From the NCBI RefSeq assembly GCF_025751585.1, contig NZ_JAOWKX010000001.1:62259-126258 (forward strand): DNA of 64,000 nucleotides, written 5' to 3'. The notes under the pieces are model-generated. The model searched no databases, had not been told where the DNA came from, and saw nothing but the letters and a program-made list of their open reading frames with translations. This document shows, one piece after another, positions 27,408-36,741 of this stretch. The stretch comes from Fluctibacter corallii. GTDB lineage: Bacteria > Pseudomonadota > Gammaproteobacteria > Enterobacterales > Alteromonadaceae. How positions within the stretch are numbered: position 1 is the stretch's first letter; the number at the start of each line of letters is the position of its first letter. A program made the position numbers and the translations under genes.

Positions 27408-27869
27408 CTAGAGCTTATTAATCTCTCTATTGAGTTGATATTCTGATGATGTCACGTACGTTTCGACATTTCTAAGACGCTGTTCGATTTTAAGAAATTT
27501 GCGATTAATATCAAAAAACGCTTGCTTAGGCGGCTCGCCAGCTTGCCATACATTCGTTTTCACTTCGACCTTCCCGTCATCTAATTCATCGTCATTGCGC
27601 CAACCTTTGCCTCTGTAGCTTTTCCCATCGGATAAATGCGCCGATTCTTGTGCAGCCTTACCCAATCCACCTTTTGGTTTTTTGTCTAAAATAAACCATG
27701 CGGCAATATAGGTTACAATTACGAAGGGACCTGCTAGTAAGAAAAACCCCGTTACCGTCAGAATTCGTACAAGCCACACTTCTAACCCAAAATATTCAGC
27801 AACGCCTGCACAAACCCCTGCTATTTTTCCCTTTTCTGAGATACGATACAGTTCACGTTTTTGCTTCAT
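27408..27869 (-). CDS. pspC: Phage shock protein C
   Basis: 153 aa. The N-terminal PspC domain (about 1-65, KGKIAGVCAGVAEYFGLEVWLVRI) carries a membrane segment (LTVTGFFLLAGPFVIVTYIAAWFI). A soluble tail follows, with a short coiled coil at the end (KIEQRLRNVETYV). With PspB it senses envelope stress and draws PspA from PspF to the inner membrane. The ATG overlaps the pspB stop by 4 nt. The extended tail beyond the E. coli length (119 aa) is common in marine relatives. Confidence 0.94.
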   Translation of the reverse strand: MKQKRELYRISEKGKIAGVCAGVAEYFGLEVWLVRILTVTGFFLLAGPFVIVTYIAAWFILDKKPKGGLGKAAQESAHLSDGKSYRGKGWRNDDELDDGKVEVKTNVWQAGEPPKQAFFDINRKFLKIEQRLRNVETYVTSSEYQLNREINKL

Positions 27870-28105
27870 ACTTTACTTCTCCACTCTGGTGCCTCTGCAT
27901 CTAATATAGCCTCAAGCGTTTGAATTCTATCAGCCATTTGCTCAGCTTTATCAGAGAGTTCCTGAAGTTTGCAAAACTCTTCGTCACTCAAACCTTGCAT
28001 CACTTGTTTCTTACTTCGGTAATGCAATATTAACCATATCGGCGCCACAAAAATCATAAATAAAATGACGGGGGCAACGATGATTCCGATTACACTCTCA
28101 TCCAC
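27866..28105 (-). CDS. pspB: Phage shock protein B
   Basis: 79 aa. One N-terminal membrane helix (IGIIVAPVILFMIFVAPIWLIL) and a cytosolic coiled coil (LQELSDKAEQMADRIQTLEAIL). Works with PspC as the inner-membrane sensor and PspA anchor. It is 42 bp after pspA and overlaps pspC. Confidence 0.94.
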   Translation of the reverse strand: MDESVIGIIVAPVILFMIFVAPIWLILHYRSKKQVMQGLSDEEFCKLQELSDKAEQMADRIQTLEAILDAEAPEWRSKV

Positions 28106-28147
28106 AACACTTCTCCTCCTGGAATACTTACCTGCTAGCTCTGATGC

Positions 28148-28816
28148 TTACTTATCAGCTTTTGATTTTACTTTTTTCTTTAGCGCCGCAAGCTCGTCGC
28201 TAATCTTATCATCCGCTTCTAACTCTGCGAACTCATCAGCTAAGGTTTTTCTGCCTAAATCATAAGCTTCAACCTGTGATTCAAGGTCGTCAATTTTGCG
28301 CTCGTATTGCTCAAAACGTCCCATTGCAGCATCCACTTTTCCACTGTCTAATGTGCGCTTAACATCTAACCGAGACGATACTGTTTGCTGACGTGTAATC
28401 ATGGCCTTTTGACGGGCTTTCGCATCTGCTAGCTTTTCTTGCAATTGACCAATTTCCGTTTGCAGTTTTGCCAATTGCTCGTCGATTACGTTTAACTCTC
28501 GTTCAAGAGAATCTGCCTGTTCCTGACACTTTTTCTTCTCTTGAAGCGCTGCTCTAGCCAAATCTTCACGATCTTTACTAATCGCTAATTCTGCCTTTGC
28601 TGACCAATCATCCGCTTCAGACTGAAGCTTATTCACTTGGTGTGTGATTTCCTTTTTTGTGGCTAAGGTTTTTGCTGATGCAGAGCGCACTTCAACAAGT
28701 GTATCTTCCATCTCCTGAATGATCAGGCGAACCATTTTTTCTGGATCTTCAGCTTTATCCAATAGCGCATTAATATTTGAATTCACAATGTCAGTGAAAC
28801 GCGAGAAAATACCCAT
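28148..28816 (-). CDS. pspA: Phage shock protein A (PspA/IM30)
   Basis: 222 aa, almost wholly coiled coil, starting MGIFSRFTDIVNSNINALLDKAEDPEKM with the amphipathic N-terminal helix that contacts membranes. Long Glu/Lys/Gln-rich helices span about 25-190. It binds and holds PspF inactive, and under stress forms ESCRT-III-like assemblies on the inner membrane. First gene of pspABC, behind a sigma-54-like promoter. Confidence 0.96.
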   Translation of the reverse strand: MGIFSRFTDIVNSNINALLDKAEDPEKMVRLIIQEMEDTLVEVRSASAKTLATKKEITHQVNKLQSEADDWSAKAELAISKDREDLARAALQEKKKCQEQADSLERELNVIDEQLAKLQTEIGQLQEKLADAKARQKAMITRQQTVSSRLDVKRTLDSGKVDAAMGRFEQYERKIDDLESQVEAYDLGRKTLADEFAELEADDKISDELAALKKKVKSKADK

Positions 28817-28880
28817 AAAGATTCCCCTTACTCGAATTACTTCATCTTACATGCATAAACGCATTCTTTGTAATGAGGCA

Positions 28881-28896
28881 TTCAATATTCAGGCCA
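28881..28896 (-). promoter_or_regulatory. Sigma-54-type promoter of pspABC
   Basis: Minus strand TGGCCTGAATATTGAA against consensus TGGCACG-N4-TTGCA: the -24 GG and -12 TTG are in place, but the -12 GC reads GA. It is about 65 bp ahead of pspA and downstream of where PspF would bind. PspF is an enhancer-binding protein, so this kind of promoter is expected here. Confidence 0.65.
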
Positions 28897-29022
28897 TCTT
28901 ATTAATTACTGATAAATACCTGATTTTTCAGAATTATTAATTTACAGAGTGTTTTTTGCTCTCTACAATAATATGTATATAAACCACTTATTAGTCGTTT
29001 AGACCAAATTTTAGGGGCAGTC

Positions 29023-30132
29023 ATGAGTCGTTTTCGCCAGCAGGACAATTTACTTGGTCAATCAAATAGCTTTCTGGAAGTACTTGAACAAATTTCCCAG
29101 ATTGCACCACTAAATAAACCTGTGTTGATTATTGGTGAACGCGGTACAGGTAAAGAATTGGTCGCCGCGCGACTGCACTATTTGTCTAAACGCTGGGATC
29201 AGACTTATCTTAAGCTTAACTGCGCAGCGCTCAGCGAGTCCTTGCTGGAAAGTGAGCTATTTGGCTATGAAGCGGGCGCATTTACTGGTGCTCAAAAACG
29301 TCGCGAAGGTCGATTTGAAGTGGCGCACAACGGCACATTGTTTTTAGATGAACTGGCGAACACATCTGGCTTAATCCAAGAAAAGCTATTGCGTGTCATT
29401 GAATACGGAGAATTTGAGCGTGTCGGCGGATCTAAATCAGTAAAAGTGGATGTCCGTTTGGTCGCCGCGACCAATGAAGACTTGCCCTCTCTCGCTGATA
29501 GCGGAGAATTCAGGGCTGATTTACTAGACAGACTAGCCTTTGATGTAATTACACTGCCTCCTTTAAGAGAGCGACAAGAAGATATCCTTCTGCTGGCTGA
29601 ACATTTTGCCATCAACATGGCTAGAGAACTTGAGATGGAGTTATTCAGCGGATTTACAGAAAAAGCAAAGCGCACGTTACTTGACTATGACTGGCCGGGA
29701 AACATTCGTGAATTAAAAAACGTTGTTGAACGCGCCGTGTACCGATGTAATAACCCTCATGTGCCCGTTCACAATATTATTCTCGATCCATTCGAGTCGA
29801 TTTACCGTCCAACCAAACGTATCAAAACGGCAGACCGAGTCAGCTCCTCTGCACCAGCTTCTAGTGAATCGCCGAATGCGCCAATCGCTCAAAGTGATAC
29901 ACATAATAGCGATCGGATTGCACCGTCTGCTGGCGAATTGAATTTTACTTTTCCCGTCGACTTGAAGCAGCTGTCACAAGACTATGAAATCGACATGATT
30001 AAAAAGGCGTTGGCAGACAGCCAATTTAACCAAAAGAAAACTGCAGAAAAACTTTCTTTGACGTATCATCAACTTCGTGGATATTTAAAGAAATATAACC
30101 TTTTAGAAAACACGACAGAAGACGCTGAATAG
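29023..30132 (+). CDS. pspF: PspF, sigma-54 enhancer-binding activator of the psp operon
   Basis: 369 aa with no N-terminal receiver domain. The AAA+ domain (about 8-245) has Walker A GERGTGKE, the sigma-54 contact loop GAFTGA and Walker B GTLFLDELAN. A C-terminal helix-turn-helix (FNQKKTAEKLSLTYHQLRGYLKK) recognises the enhancer. It is divergent from pspA. The linker (about 255-315) is Ser/Pro-rich. The sapA ATG follows 1 bp after its stop, so pspF and sap are likely co-transcribed. Confidence 0.95.
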   Translation: MSRFRQQDNLLGQSNSFLEVLEQISQIAPLNKPVLIIGERGTGKELVAARLHYLSKRWDQTYLKLNCAALSESLLESELFGYEAGAFTGAQKRREGRFEVAHNGTLFLDELANTSGLIQEKLLRVIEYGEFERVGGSKSVKVDVRLVAATNEDLPSLADSGEFRADLLDRLAFDVITLPPLRERQEDILLLAEHFAINMARELEMELFSGFTEKAKRTLLDYDWPGNIRELKNVVERAVYRCNNPHVPVHNIILDPFESIYRPTKRIKTADRVSSSAPASSESPNAPIAQSDTHNSDRIAPSAGELNFTFPVDLKQLSQDYEIDMIKKALADSQFNQKKTAEKLSLTYHQLRGYLKKYNLLENTTEDAE

Positions 30133-30133
30133 A

Positions 30134-31777
30134 ATGTATTTTTCTGGAGCCATGCTCTCATCATTCGAACGTTCCCGAGCTTGGATTTCAACATGTTTAC
30201 TGATGTTGCTGTCTGGGTGTGGAGATTACTCGGCAGAGATGTCTCAACAAAATGGATTAATCTACTGCGCTGAAGGCAGCCCTTCGAGCTTCAATCCTCA
30301 GCTTGATACATCGGGAACGACGGTCGACGCCTCTTCTCACCAGCTTTATGATCGCCTTCTCGACTTTGACACGCAAACTGGCCGCATTATTCCAGGGCTT
30401 GCCAGTAGTTGGCTAATTAGCTCAGATGGCCTGACGTACACCTTTCAGCTAAGAAAAAACGTACCGTTCCATTCCACCGCGTACTTTACTCCCAGCCGAA
30501 CTTTTAACGCAGACGACGTTATTTTTAGTGTAGATCGTTGGCGACTATCTCATCATCCTTATCATGAAATTTCTGGTGGTAACTACCCTTACTTTAATAG
30601 TTTAGGGTTAAAAGATGTTATCAAAAGCGTCAAACGTGTTAACGGATACCGCATTCGTATTACCTTACATCGTCCAGATAGTTCTTTTCTCGCCAATCTG
30701 GCAACTGATTTTGCCATCATTCTATCGGCTGAATATGCAGAGCAATTACTCGACCAAGGCATGCCAGAGCGTATTGATACATTTCCTATTGGAACGGGTC
30801 CGTTCAAATTTATCAGTTATCGCAAAGATCGATTTATTCGGTTTGAGAAACATGAGAATTACTGGAAGCATCCCTTTGCGCCTGAACAGCTTATTTATGA
30901 TATTACAACATCAAGCTCATTAAGATTAGCTAAGTTGTTAACTGGCGAGTGTGACGCCATTGCTTTTCCTTCACAAAGTGAACTCAATCTCATTGAGCAG
31001 GACGAAAAGCTTAGCTTAGATGTAAAATCTGGCTTGAATGTTGGTTTTTGGGCATTTAATACGGCGCGCCCACCTTTCAACAACCCCGATGTACGTAAAG
31101 CGTTGGCGATGGCTATCGACAAGAACACGTTACTTGAAGCCGTTTATTTTGACCGCGCGGTTGTCGCTAAGAGTATTCTCCCTCCTTCCTCTTGGGCCTA
31201 CCAAGAGGAAGGGAAAGAAATGAGTTACAACCCCGTTTTAGCGCGCAAACTATTACGTGAAAACGGAATCGAAGAAGGGTTTGGTATGAACATATGGGCG
31301 ATGCCCGTTGAGCGGGCATACAACCCAAATGCCCGAAAAATGGCAGAACTCATCCAAAGCTACTTAAAAGACGTGGGCATAGACGCCAACATTGTCAGCT
31401 ACGAATGGTCTACGTTTAGGCAACGCTTAAAGCTTGGCTTGCACGATTCCGTATTAATTGGTTGGACGGCAGATAACGGTGACCCAGACAATTTTTATCG
31501 CCCCCTTCTCTCTTGCTCTGCCATATTGTCTGGAACCAATCGGGCAATGTGGTGCTCACCCGAGTACGATAAACTCATTAATGATGCCGTTCGCTATAGC
31601 GATCCACAAGAACGTATCGACCTGTACCATAAAGCGAGTGATCTACTGTACGAACAGATGCCGTTAGTGCCTATCGCACACGCATATCGTTACCAAGCTT
31701 ATCGTAAAGCGCTTTCAGGATTTGAAATCAATCCTTATGGTGGGGTTCGCTTCGGCGAAGTGGAGATGTCGAAGTGA
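30134..31777 (+). CDS. sapA: SapA-type peptide ABC transporter substrate-binding lipoprotein
   Basis: 547 aa, SBP family 5 (DppA/OppA-like). The N-terminal hydrophobic segment ends in a lipobox LMLLSGC, so it is lipid-anchored rather than free as in E. coli SapA. YCAEGSPSSFNPQLDTSGT and DRLLDFDTQTG begin the binding lobes, followed by FNADDVIFSVDRW. It starts 1 bp after the pspF stop. An ATG at 30152 is an alternative but has its GGAG only 2 bases away. Sap systems take up peptides and give resistance to antimicrobial peptides in some species; the ligand here is unknown. Confidence 0.92.
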   Translation: MYFSGAMLSSFERSRAWISTCLLMLLSGCGDYSAEMSQQNGLIYCAEGSPSSFNPQLDTSGTTVDASSHQLYDRLLDFDTQTGRIIPGLASSWLISSDGLTYTFQLRKNVPFHSTAYFTPSRTFNADDVIFSVDRWRLSHHPYHEISGGNYPYFNSLGLKDVIKSVKRVNGYRIRITLHRPDSSFLANLATDFAIILSAEYAEQLLDQGMPERIDTFPIGTGPFKFISYRKDRFIRFEKHENYWKHPFAPEQLIYDITTSSSLRLAKLLTGECDAIAFPSQSELNLIEQDEKLSLDVKSGLNVGFWAFNTARPPFNNPDVRKALAMAIDKNTLLEAVYFDRAVVAKSILPPSSWAYQEEGKEMSYNPVLARKLLRENGIEEGFGMNIWAMPVERAYNPNARKMAELIQSYLKDVGIDANIVSYEWSTFRQRLKLGLHDSVLIGWTADNGDPDNFYRPLLSCSAILSGTNRAMWCSPEYDKLINDAVRYSDPQERIDLYHKASDLLYEQMPLVPIAHAYRYQAYRKALSGFEINPYGGVRFGEVEMSK

Positions 31778-32805
31778 TACGCTACATTGTTCGCCACATT
31801 AACTTAATGCTGTTCACGCTTTTTGCGTTATCAGTTGCTTCATTTGCTTTGGCATATTTGTTTCCGGCTGACCCTCTCGTTAACCTTTCTGGCGTACAAC
31901 GCTTATCTGAAGAGGAATTTAATCTCTTATCAGAAAAATATGCCATGAATGAAAGCATTATCATTCAATATCTGCAATACATGAGCTTGCTCTTTCAGGG
32001 TGACTGGGGGATCAGTTTTAGTTCAGGTTTGCCGCTTGGGGATGAGATTAAACGATCGCTACCTGCGAGCATTGAACTCAGCGCGTATTCGCTTGTCATC
32101 TCCATGTTGGTGGGCGTGCCTTTGGGGTTTTTCGCCGGTTTAAGACACAATAAACATACCGATTATGTACTTTTAGGCGTGAGTGTAGCTGGCTACTCTG
32201 TACCTGTTTTTTGGTTGGCTTTATTATTAATTATGCTGTTTGCATTACAGCTTCCGCTGTTTCCGTTATCAGGACGAATCAGTCTGTTATTCGACATTCC
32301 CTACTCTACGGGATTCATTTTGCCCGATATCTGGTTATCAGATATCAATAATAAAACCGCGGCAACCATAAACGCGATAGAACACATGATTTTACCAACA
32401 CTAGCCATTAGTGTGGTGAATACCGCTATTGTTTTGCGCCTTACCCGCAGTGCCGTTCTTGACGTAATGGGGAGTGACTTCGTACAAGCAGCGTATAGCC
32501 GGGGGCTCACTGTGAGTCAGGTCATCTTTCGTCATGGGATTCGAAACGTTCTGCTCAGAATTCTTCCTCTGCTCGCACTACAAACCAGTACGCTTTTGAC
32601 AAATGCAATGATTGTAGAAGTAATATTCTCATGGCCGGGCATAGGTAACTGGCTATTACAAGCGATCTATCAGCGAGACTTTCCGGCCATTCGTGCGGGT
32701 ATGTTAGCGGTGTCTGCGTTTGTCGTTATCGTCACTGTTTTAATTGATTTGTTTGCGAGACTTATCGATCCTACACAAGGAGCGCCTCGCCGTGGCTCGC
32801 TTTAA
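31774..32805 (+). CDS. sapB: SapB-type ABC transporter permease
   Basis: 343 aa inner-membrane permease of the DppB/OppB type. N-terminal helix (MLFTLFALSVASFALAYLF), periplasmic loop, then five membrane segments with the cytosolic coupling loop around DVMGSDFVQAAYSRGLT (EAA motif). Its start overlaps the sapA stop by 4 nt. Confidence 0.93.
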   Translation: MIRYIVRHINLMLFTLFALSVASFALAYLFPADPLVNLSGVQRLSEEEFNLLSEKYAMNESIIIQYLQYMSLLFQGDWGISFSSGLPLGDEIKRSLPASIELSAYSLVISMLVGVPLGFFAGLRHNKHTDYVLLGVSVAGYSVPVFWLALLLIMLFALQLPLFPLSGRISLLFDIPYSTGFILPDIWLSDINNKTAATINAIEHMILPTLAISVVNTAIVLRLTRSAVLDVMGSDFVQAAYSRGLTVSQVIFRHGIRNVLLRILPLLALQTSTLLTNAMIVEVIFSWPGIGNWLLQAIYQRDFPAIRAGMLAVSAFVVIVTVLIDLFARLIDPTQGAPRRGSL

Positions 32806-33685
32806 CCTTTATCAAGAAGAGTTTCATCCTTCTCCGCTTAAACGAACATGGATTGAGTTTCGTCAAAGCCATGCCGCTTTGTTTGGCCTGTGGCTATTTT
32901 TGTTTTTCATTTTATTGATGGTGCTTGGGCCACTCCTTGCCCCTTATGATCCCCTAACTCAAGATATTAATGCCTTACTACTTCCCCCAGCTTGGGACGC
33001 CAATGGCGGAATTAACCATCTGTTTGGCACAGACAGTCTGGGCCGAGATTTACTATCACGCCTAATTTATGGGTGCCGTGTAACACTGGGGATCAGCATA
33101 TTACTCGTTTTTGTTGCCATGCTTGTTGGTGTGGCAATGGGAGCCTTGGCAGGGATGACCAAAGGTGTACGTTCAAGCATTATCAACCATCTGCTTGATT
33201 CCATCATGGTAATACCTACTTTGCTTATCGCCATTATTATCGTAGCGATATTAGGTACAGGCTTAGTAAACAGTATGTGGGCAATCACACTAGCGTTGAT
33301 CCCTCAATTTGTGCATACCACTCGGGACTTTGTAAGAGACGAGCTGCAAAAAGATTACGTGATGGCGTCACGTTTAGATGGCGCAGGAAAAATTTATTTA
33401 TTTTTTAATGCCGTTTTACCCAATATGATAGAGATGTTAGTGGTTCAGGGAACGATGGCGCTGTCTGTTGCAATACTAGATATTAGTGCATTAGGGTTTC
33501 TAAACTTAGGGGCTCAACCGCCTTCACCCGAGCTTGGAACCATGCTCTCTGAAGGACTTAAAGTTGCGTATATTTCGCCTCTTAGCATTGCCTTACCAGG
33601 ATGCGCTATTTTTTTGATGGTGTTATCAGTTAACTTGGTAGGTGATGGCTTACGCTCAGCCTTGAGAAATAGGTTTAAACACTAA
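32792..33685 (+). CDS. sapC: SapC-type ABC transporter permease
   Basis: 297 aa from a GTG at 32792 that has AAGGAG nine bases upstream. The frame opens at 32744, but that ATG lies inside sapB and has no ribosome site; E. coli SapC is 296 aa. DppC/OppC type: cytosolic N-terminus, first helix (LFGLWLFLFFILLMVLGPLLA), then NHLFGTDSLGRDLLSRLIYG and the EAA loop DFVRDELQKDYVMASRLDGAG. The start overlaps sapB by 14 nt and the stop shares one base with sapD. Confidence 0.93.
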   Translation: MARFNLYQEEFHPSPLKRTWIEFRQSHAALFGLWLFLFFILLMVLGPLLAPYDPLTQDINALLLPPAWDANGGINHLFGTDSLGRDLLSRLIYGCRVTLGISILLVFVAMLVGVAMGALAGMTKGVRSSIINHLLDSIMVIPTLLIAIIIVAILGTGLVNSMWAITLALIPQFVHTTRDFVRDELQKDYVMASRLDGAGKIYLFFNAVLPNMIEMLVVQGTMALSVAILDISALGFLNLGAQPPSPELGTMLSEGLKVAYISPLSIALPGCAIFLMVLSVNLVGDGLRSALRNRFKH

Positions 33686-34680
33686 TGGCGCTACTCGATA
33701 TAAAGAACTTAACCCTTGAAATAGACGGCACGAACGGCTGGATCAAGGCGTTAGACAAAATCAATCTGACTATAGACAGTGGTGAGATTCGAGCGTTGGT
33801 GGGTGAATCAGGTTCGGGGAAGAGTTTAATTGTACGTGCCATTTCGGGTGCCTTACCATCCAACTGGCGAATTACCGCCGATCGTATGACATGGAAAAAT
33901 ATCGATCTGCTATCGATGAACGATGAAGAACGTCGAAAAATCATGCGAAATGAAATCGCCGTTGTATTTCAAAACCCTTTAAAGTCCCTCGATCCTTCTG
34001 CAACACTAGAAGAGCAGCTGCTGGAAAGTATTCCTGGCAACCTGCTTGATAAAGGATACTTTTGGCAACGCGCCCAACAGCGTAGGGTGATTGCGGCAAA
34101 ACTCCTACATAAAGTAGGCATTAAAGATCATAAACGATGCCTGAAAAGCTACCCGCATCAAGTGCCCGATGATATATGCCAAAAGTTTATGATTGCCACA
34201 GCATTGGCTCCCAACCCTGAACTCATTATCGCAGATGATCCAACGCGTGGGATGGAGATTACGACCAAGGCACAAATTCTGCGCTTGCTCACTCGGTTGA
34301 ATAAAACCAAAGATTTAAGCATCTTGTTTGTGGGTCATGATTTACTTGCCATCTCCAGCATGGCGACAAGCATGACCGTGTTGTATTGCGGTCAAACGGT
34401 AGAAAGTGGTCCTATGGACAAAGTACGCAAACGGCCACTACACCCTTATACCAAAGCGTTGTTAGATAGCGCGCCGAGCTTCAGAAAAGATCTGCCTCCC
34501 AAATCGCCGTTGTCTTCTTTAGAAGGCACCATTCCGTCGTTACAGCACTTGCCGATTGGATGCCGACTCGGGCCACGCTGTCCGCGTGCACAAAAAGAAT
34601 GCGTAAAGGCACCTGAGCCAAGACGGATCCACCAGCACTATTACAGTTGTCACTTTCCATTGCATAGGGAAAAACGATGA
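33685..34680 (+). CDS. sapD: SapD-type ABC transporter ATP-binding protein
   Basis: 331 aa. Walker A GESGSGKS (residues 40-47), Q-loop VVFQNPLKSLDP, and the oligopeptide-transport C-terminal extension with the Cys-rich motif CRLGPRCPRAQKEC. The ABC signature LSGGQ is replaced by QVPDD (about 159-163), and the usual Walker B Glu is Asp (IIADDP, residue 185). E. coli SapD also has a degenerate signature, so this half may be the non-canonical ATPase of a SapD-SapF pair. Starts on the last base of the sapC stop. Confidence 0.93.
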   Translation: MALLDIKNLTLEIDGTNGWIKALDKINLTIDSGEIRALVGESGSGKSLIVRAISGALPSNWRITADRMTWKNIDLLSMNDEERRKIMRNEIAVVFQNPLKSLDPSATLEEQLLESIPGNLLDKGYFWQRAQQRRVIAAKLLHKVGIKDHKRCLKSYPHQVPDDICQKFMIATALAPNPELIIADDPTRGMEITTKAQILRLLTRLNKTKDLSILFVGHDLLAISSMATSMTVLYCGQTVESGPMDKVRKRPLHPYTKALLDSAPSFRKDLPPKSPLSSLEGTIPSLQHLPIGCRLGPRCPRAQKECVKAPEPRRIHQHYYSCHFPLHREKR

Positions 34681-35459
34681 GCCCATTACTGTCTGTAGAA
34701 GACGTGTCCTTTACCCATATTGTGGAAAATGGTTGGTTTCAACGTCCTCGCAAATTCGTGTTAAGCCCGGTTACATTCGAGCTTAACGCAGGCGAGACGA
34801 TGGCAATTATTGGCGAAAATGGCTCGGGTAAGTCGATCTTAGCGAAATTGCTGGTAGGGGCTGAAACGCCCACGTCTGGCGCGATTTATTTAAATGGGCA
34901 AAAACTCAAATACAATAATATTAAACAACGTTGTTTGAATATCAGAATGGTATTTCAGCACAGTAATGAGTCATTAAATCCGGGCATTACTCTAGGCACG
35001 ATTTTAGACGAACCTCTTAAACTCAATACGCAACTCAGCCCAGAAGAAAGGCAAGAAAAAGTAGAGCAAACCCTAAGGCTTGTGGGTATGCTACCTGAAC
35101 ATCAATATTTCTACCGTCACATGCTATCGGATGGGCAAAAGCAGCGCATTGCCATTGCTCGCGCTTTGATTCTCAACCCACAAATTATAGTGGCCGATGA
35201 ACCATTTGCTGCCCTTGACCCTTCAGTACGCTCTCAAACGGTCAATCTGATCATGAAGCTACAACGTGATCTTGGGCTAGGATTTATCTTTATTTCACAC
35301 AATTTAGGTATTGTCAGGCACATCAGCGACCGCATTCTGGTTATGCAAGAAGGAAATGTTGTGGAATCTGGCAAGACGGATGTTATTTTCAATTGGCCAA
35401 AAAGCGAATACACAGAAAAACTCGTACAATCTCATCAGGCGATGCTCTCTAAAAACTAA
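34677..35459 (+). CDS. sapF: SapF-type ABC transporter ATP-binding protein
   Basis: 260 aa. Walker A GENGSGKS, signature MLSDGQKQR and Walker B IIVADEPFAAL are all intact, unlike SapD. Q-loop MVFQHSNESLNPG and switch HN (FISHNLGIV) are present. It overlaps sapD by 4 nt and ends the sap operon. The E. coli homologue is 268 aa. Confidence 0.93.
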   Translation: MSPLLSVEDVSFTHIVENGWFQRPRKFVLSPVTFELNAGETMAIIGENGSGKSILAKLLVGAETPTSGAIYLNGQKLKYNNIKQRCLNIRMVFQHSNESLNPGITLGTILDEPLKLNTQLSPEERQEKVEQTLRLVGMLPEHQYFYRHMLSDGQKQRIAIARALILNPQIIVADEPFAALDPSVRSQTVNLIMKLQRDLGLGFIFISHNLGIVRHISDRILVMQEGNVVESGKTDVIFNWPKSEYTEKLVQSHQAMLSKN

Positions 35460-35502
35460 CGCATCATAGTGTCACCTAAATAGGCTTTTAGATTCTAGAA
35501 AC

Positions 35503-35556
35503 CAAACGTTCAACCGTTTGACTTAGGCAGTGCCAGAAGTATAAAACATCTGGCAC
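35503..35556. terminator. Hairpins between convergent sapF and oadB
   Basis: CAAACG/CGTTTG (35503-35520) and GTGCCAGA/TCTGGCAC (35530-35556). Neither has a T-run, so intrinsic termination is doubtful. They occupy the place where both convergent units must end. Confidence 0.4.
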
Positions 35557-35607
35557 GCTTATATGTACTTGTTGTTTTGATGTGGTATCACATCAGGTCC
35601 GCATCCG

Positions 35608-36738
35608 TTATCCAACTAACGCGAGCAATATTCCCGCCGCGACCGCAGAGCCCAGTACGCCTGCTACATTCGGTCCCATAGCGTGCATAAGCAGGAAGTT
35701 ATGAGGATTGGCCTCCAATCCTACTTTGTTTACCACGCGTGCCGCCATGGGTACTGCTGAGACGCCAGCCGCCCCGACAAGAGGATTAATCGGTTGTTGG
35801 CTAAAGCGGCTCATGATTTTCGCCATAATCACCCCCGCAGCCGTACCAATGCTAAATGCTACGGCACCGAGCGCCAATATCCCTAATGTTTTTACCGATA
35901 AAAATTGATCAGCTGATAGCTTCGAGCCTACCGCTAATCCCAAAAAGATCGTAACGATATTAATCAACTCATTTTGCGCGGTATGACTGAGTCTATCTAC
36001 CACACCGCATTCTTTCATTAAATTCCCCAAACAGAACATGCCAACCAGCGGCGTTGCTGCGGGCAAAAATAGAATCGTGAGTAACAGTACCGCCAAAGGA
36101 AATATAATTTTTTCTCGTCGAGAGACCACTCTAAGCTGCGCCATTTCAATTTTGCGCTCATCTTCGTTAGTGAGTGCCTTCATAATAGGTGGCTGGATAA
36201 TGGGAACTAACGCCATATAGGAATATGCAGCCACGGCAATTGCGCCCAACAGCTCTGGTGCAAGGCGTGAAGCAAGAAAAATCGCCGTGGGACCGTCAGC
36301 TCCCCCAATGATAGCAATTGCCGACGCATCCGTTAACGTAAACTCAAATCCAGGCACGAGGTTTAATAAAATGGCACCAAACAAGGTTGCAAATATGCCA
36401 AACTGCGCTGCCGCACCAAGTAATAGCATTTTGGGGTTCGCAATGAGGGCTCCAAAATCAGTCATGGCCCCCACCCCCATAAAGATCAGTAGTGGGAAAA
36501 CACCAGTATCTATTCCAACTTTATAAATGTAATAAAGTATGCCGCCTGCTTCACTGAAACCCGCTAATGGAATATTCGTCAAAATGGCACCAAAACCAAT
36601 AGGAAGTAACAACAGCGGCTCAAATTTTTTCACGATAGCCAAATATAGCAACAGCAACCCAACCGCCATCATAATCAGTTGTCCCCCCTGAAAATGTGCG
36701 AGCGCAGTGCTTTGCCACAATACCGTTAACTTATCCAC
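35608..36738 (-). CDS. oadB: Na+-pumping oxaloacetate decarboxylase, beta subunit
   Basis: 376 aa inner-membrane protein with about nine helices. It takes carboxybiotin from the alpha subunit and couples its decarboxylation to Na+ export. The motif [21 protein letters not shown] holds the conserved Asp of the Na+ path (Asp203 in Klebsiella). A second conserved stretch is [19 protein letters not shown]. Last gene of oadGAB, 3 bp after oadA. Confidence 0.95.
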   Translation of the reverse strand: MDKLTVLWQSTALAHFQGGQLIMMAVGLLLLYLAIVKKFEPLLLLPIGFGAILTNIPLAGFSEAGGILYYIYKVGIDTGVFPLLIFMGVGAMTDFGALIANPKMLLLGAAAQFGIFATLFGAILLNLVPGFEFTLTDASAIAIIGGADGPTAIFLASRLAPELLGAIAVAAYSYMALVPIIQPPIMKALTNEDERKIEMAQLRVVSRREKIIFPLAVLLLTILFLPAATPLVGMFCLGNLMKECGVVDRLSHTAQNELINIVTIFLGLAVGSKLSADQFLSVKTLGILALGAVAFSIGTAAGVIMAKIMSRFSQQPINPLVGAAGVSAVPMAARVVNKVGLEANPHNFLLMHAMGPNVAGVLGSAVAAGILLALVG

Positions 36739-36741
36739 ATT

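Noticed and set aside
35503-35556. Intrinsic terminators for sapF and oadB
   Set aside because: The hairpins are real but lack T-runs on either strand, so I list them only as weak candidates.
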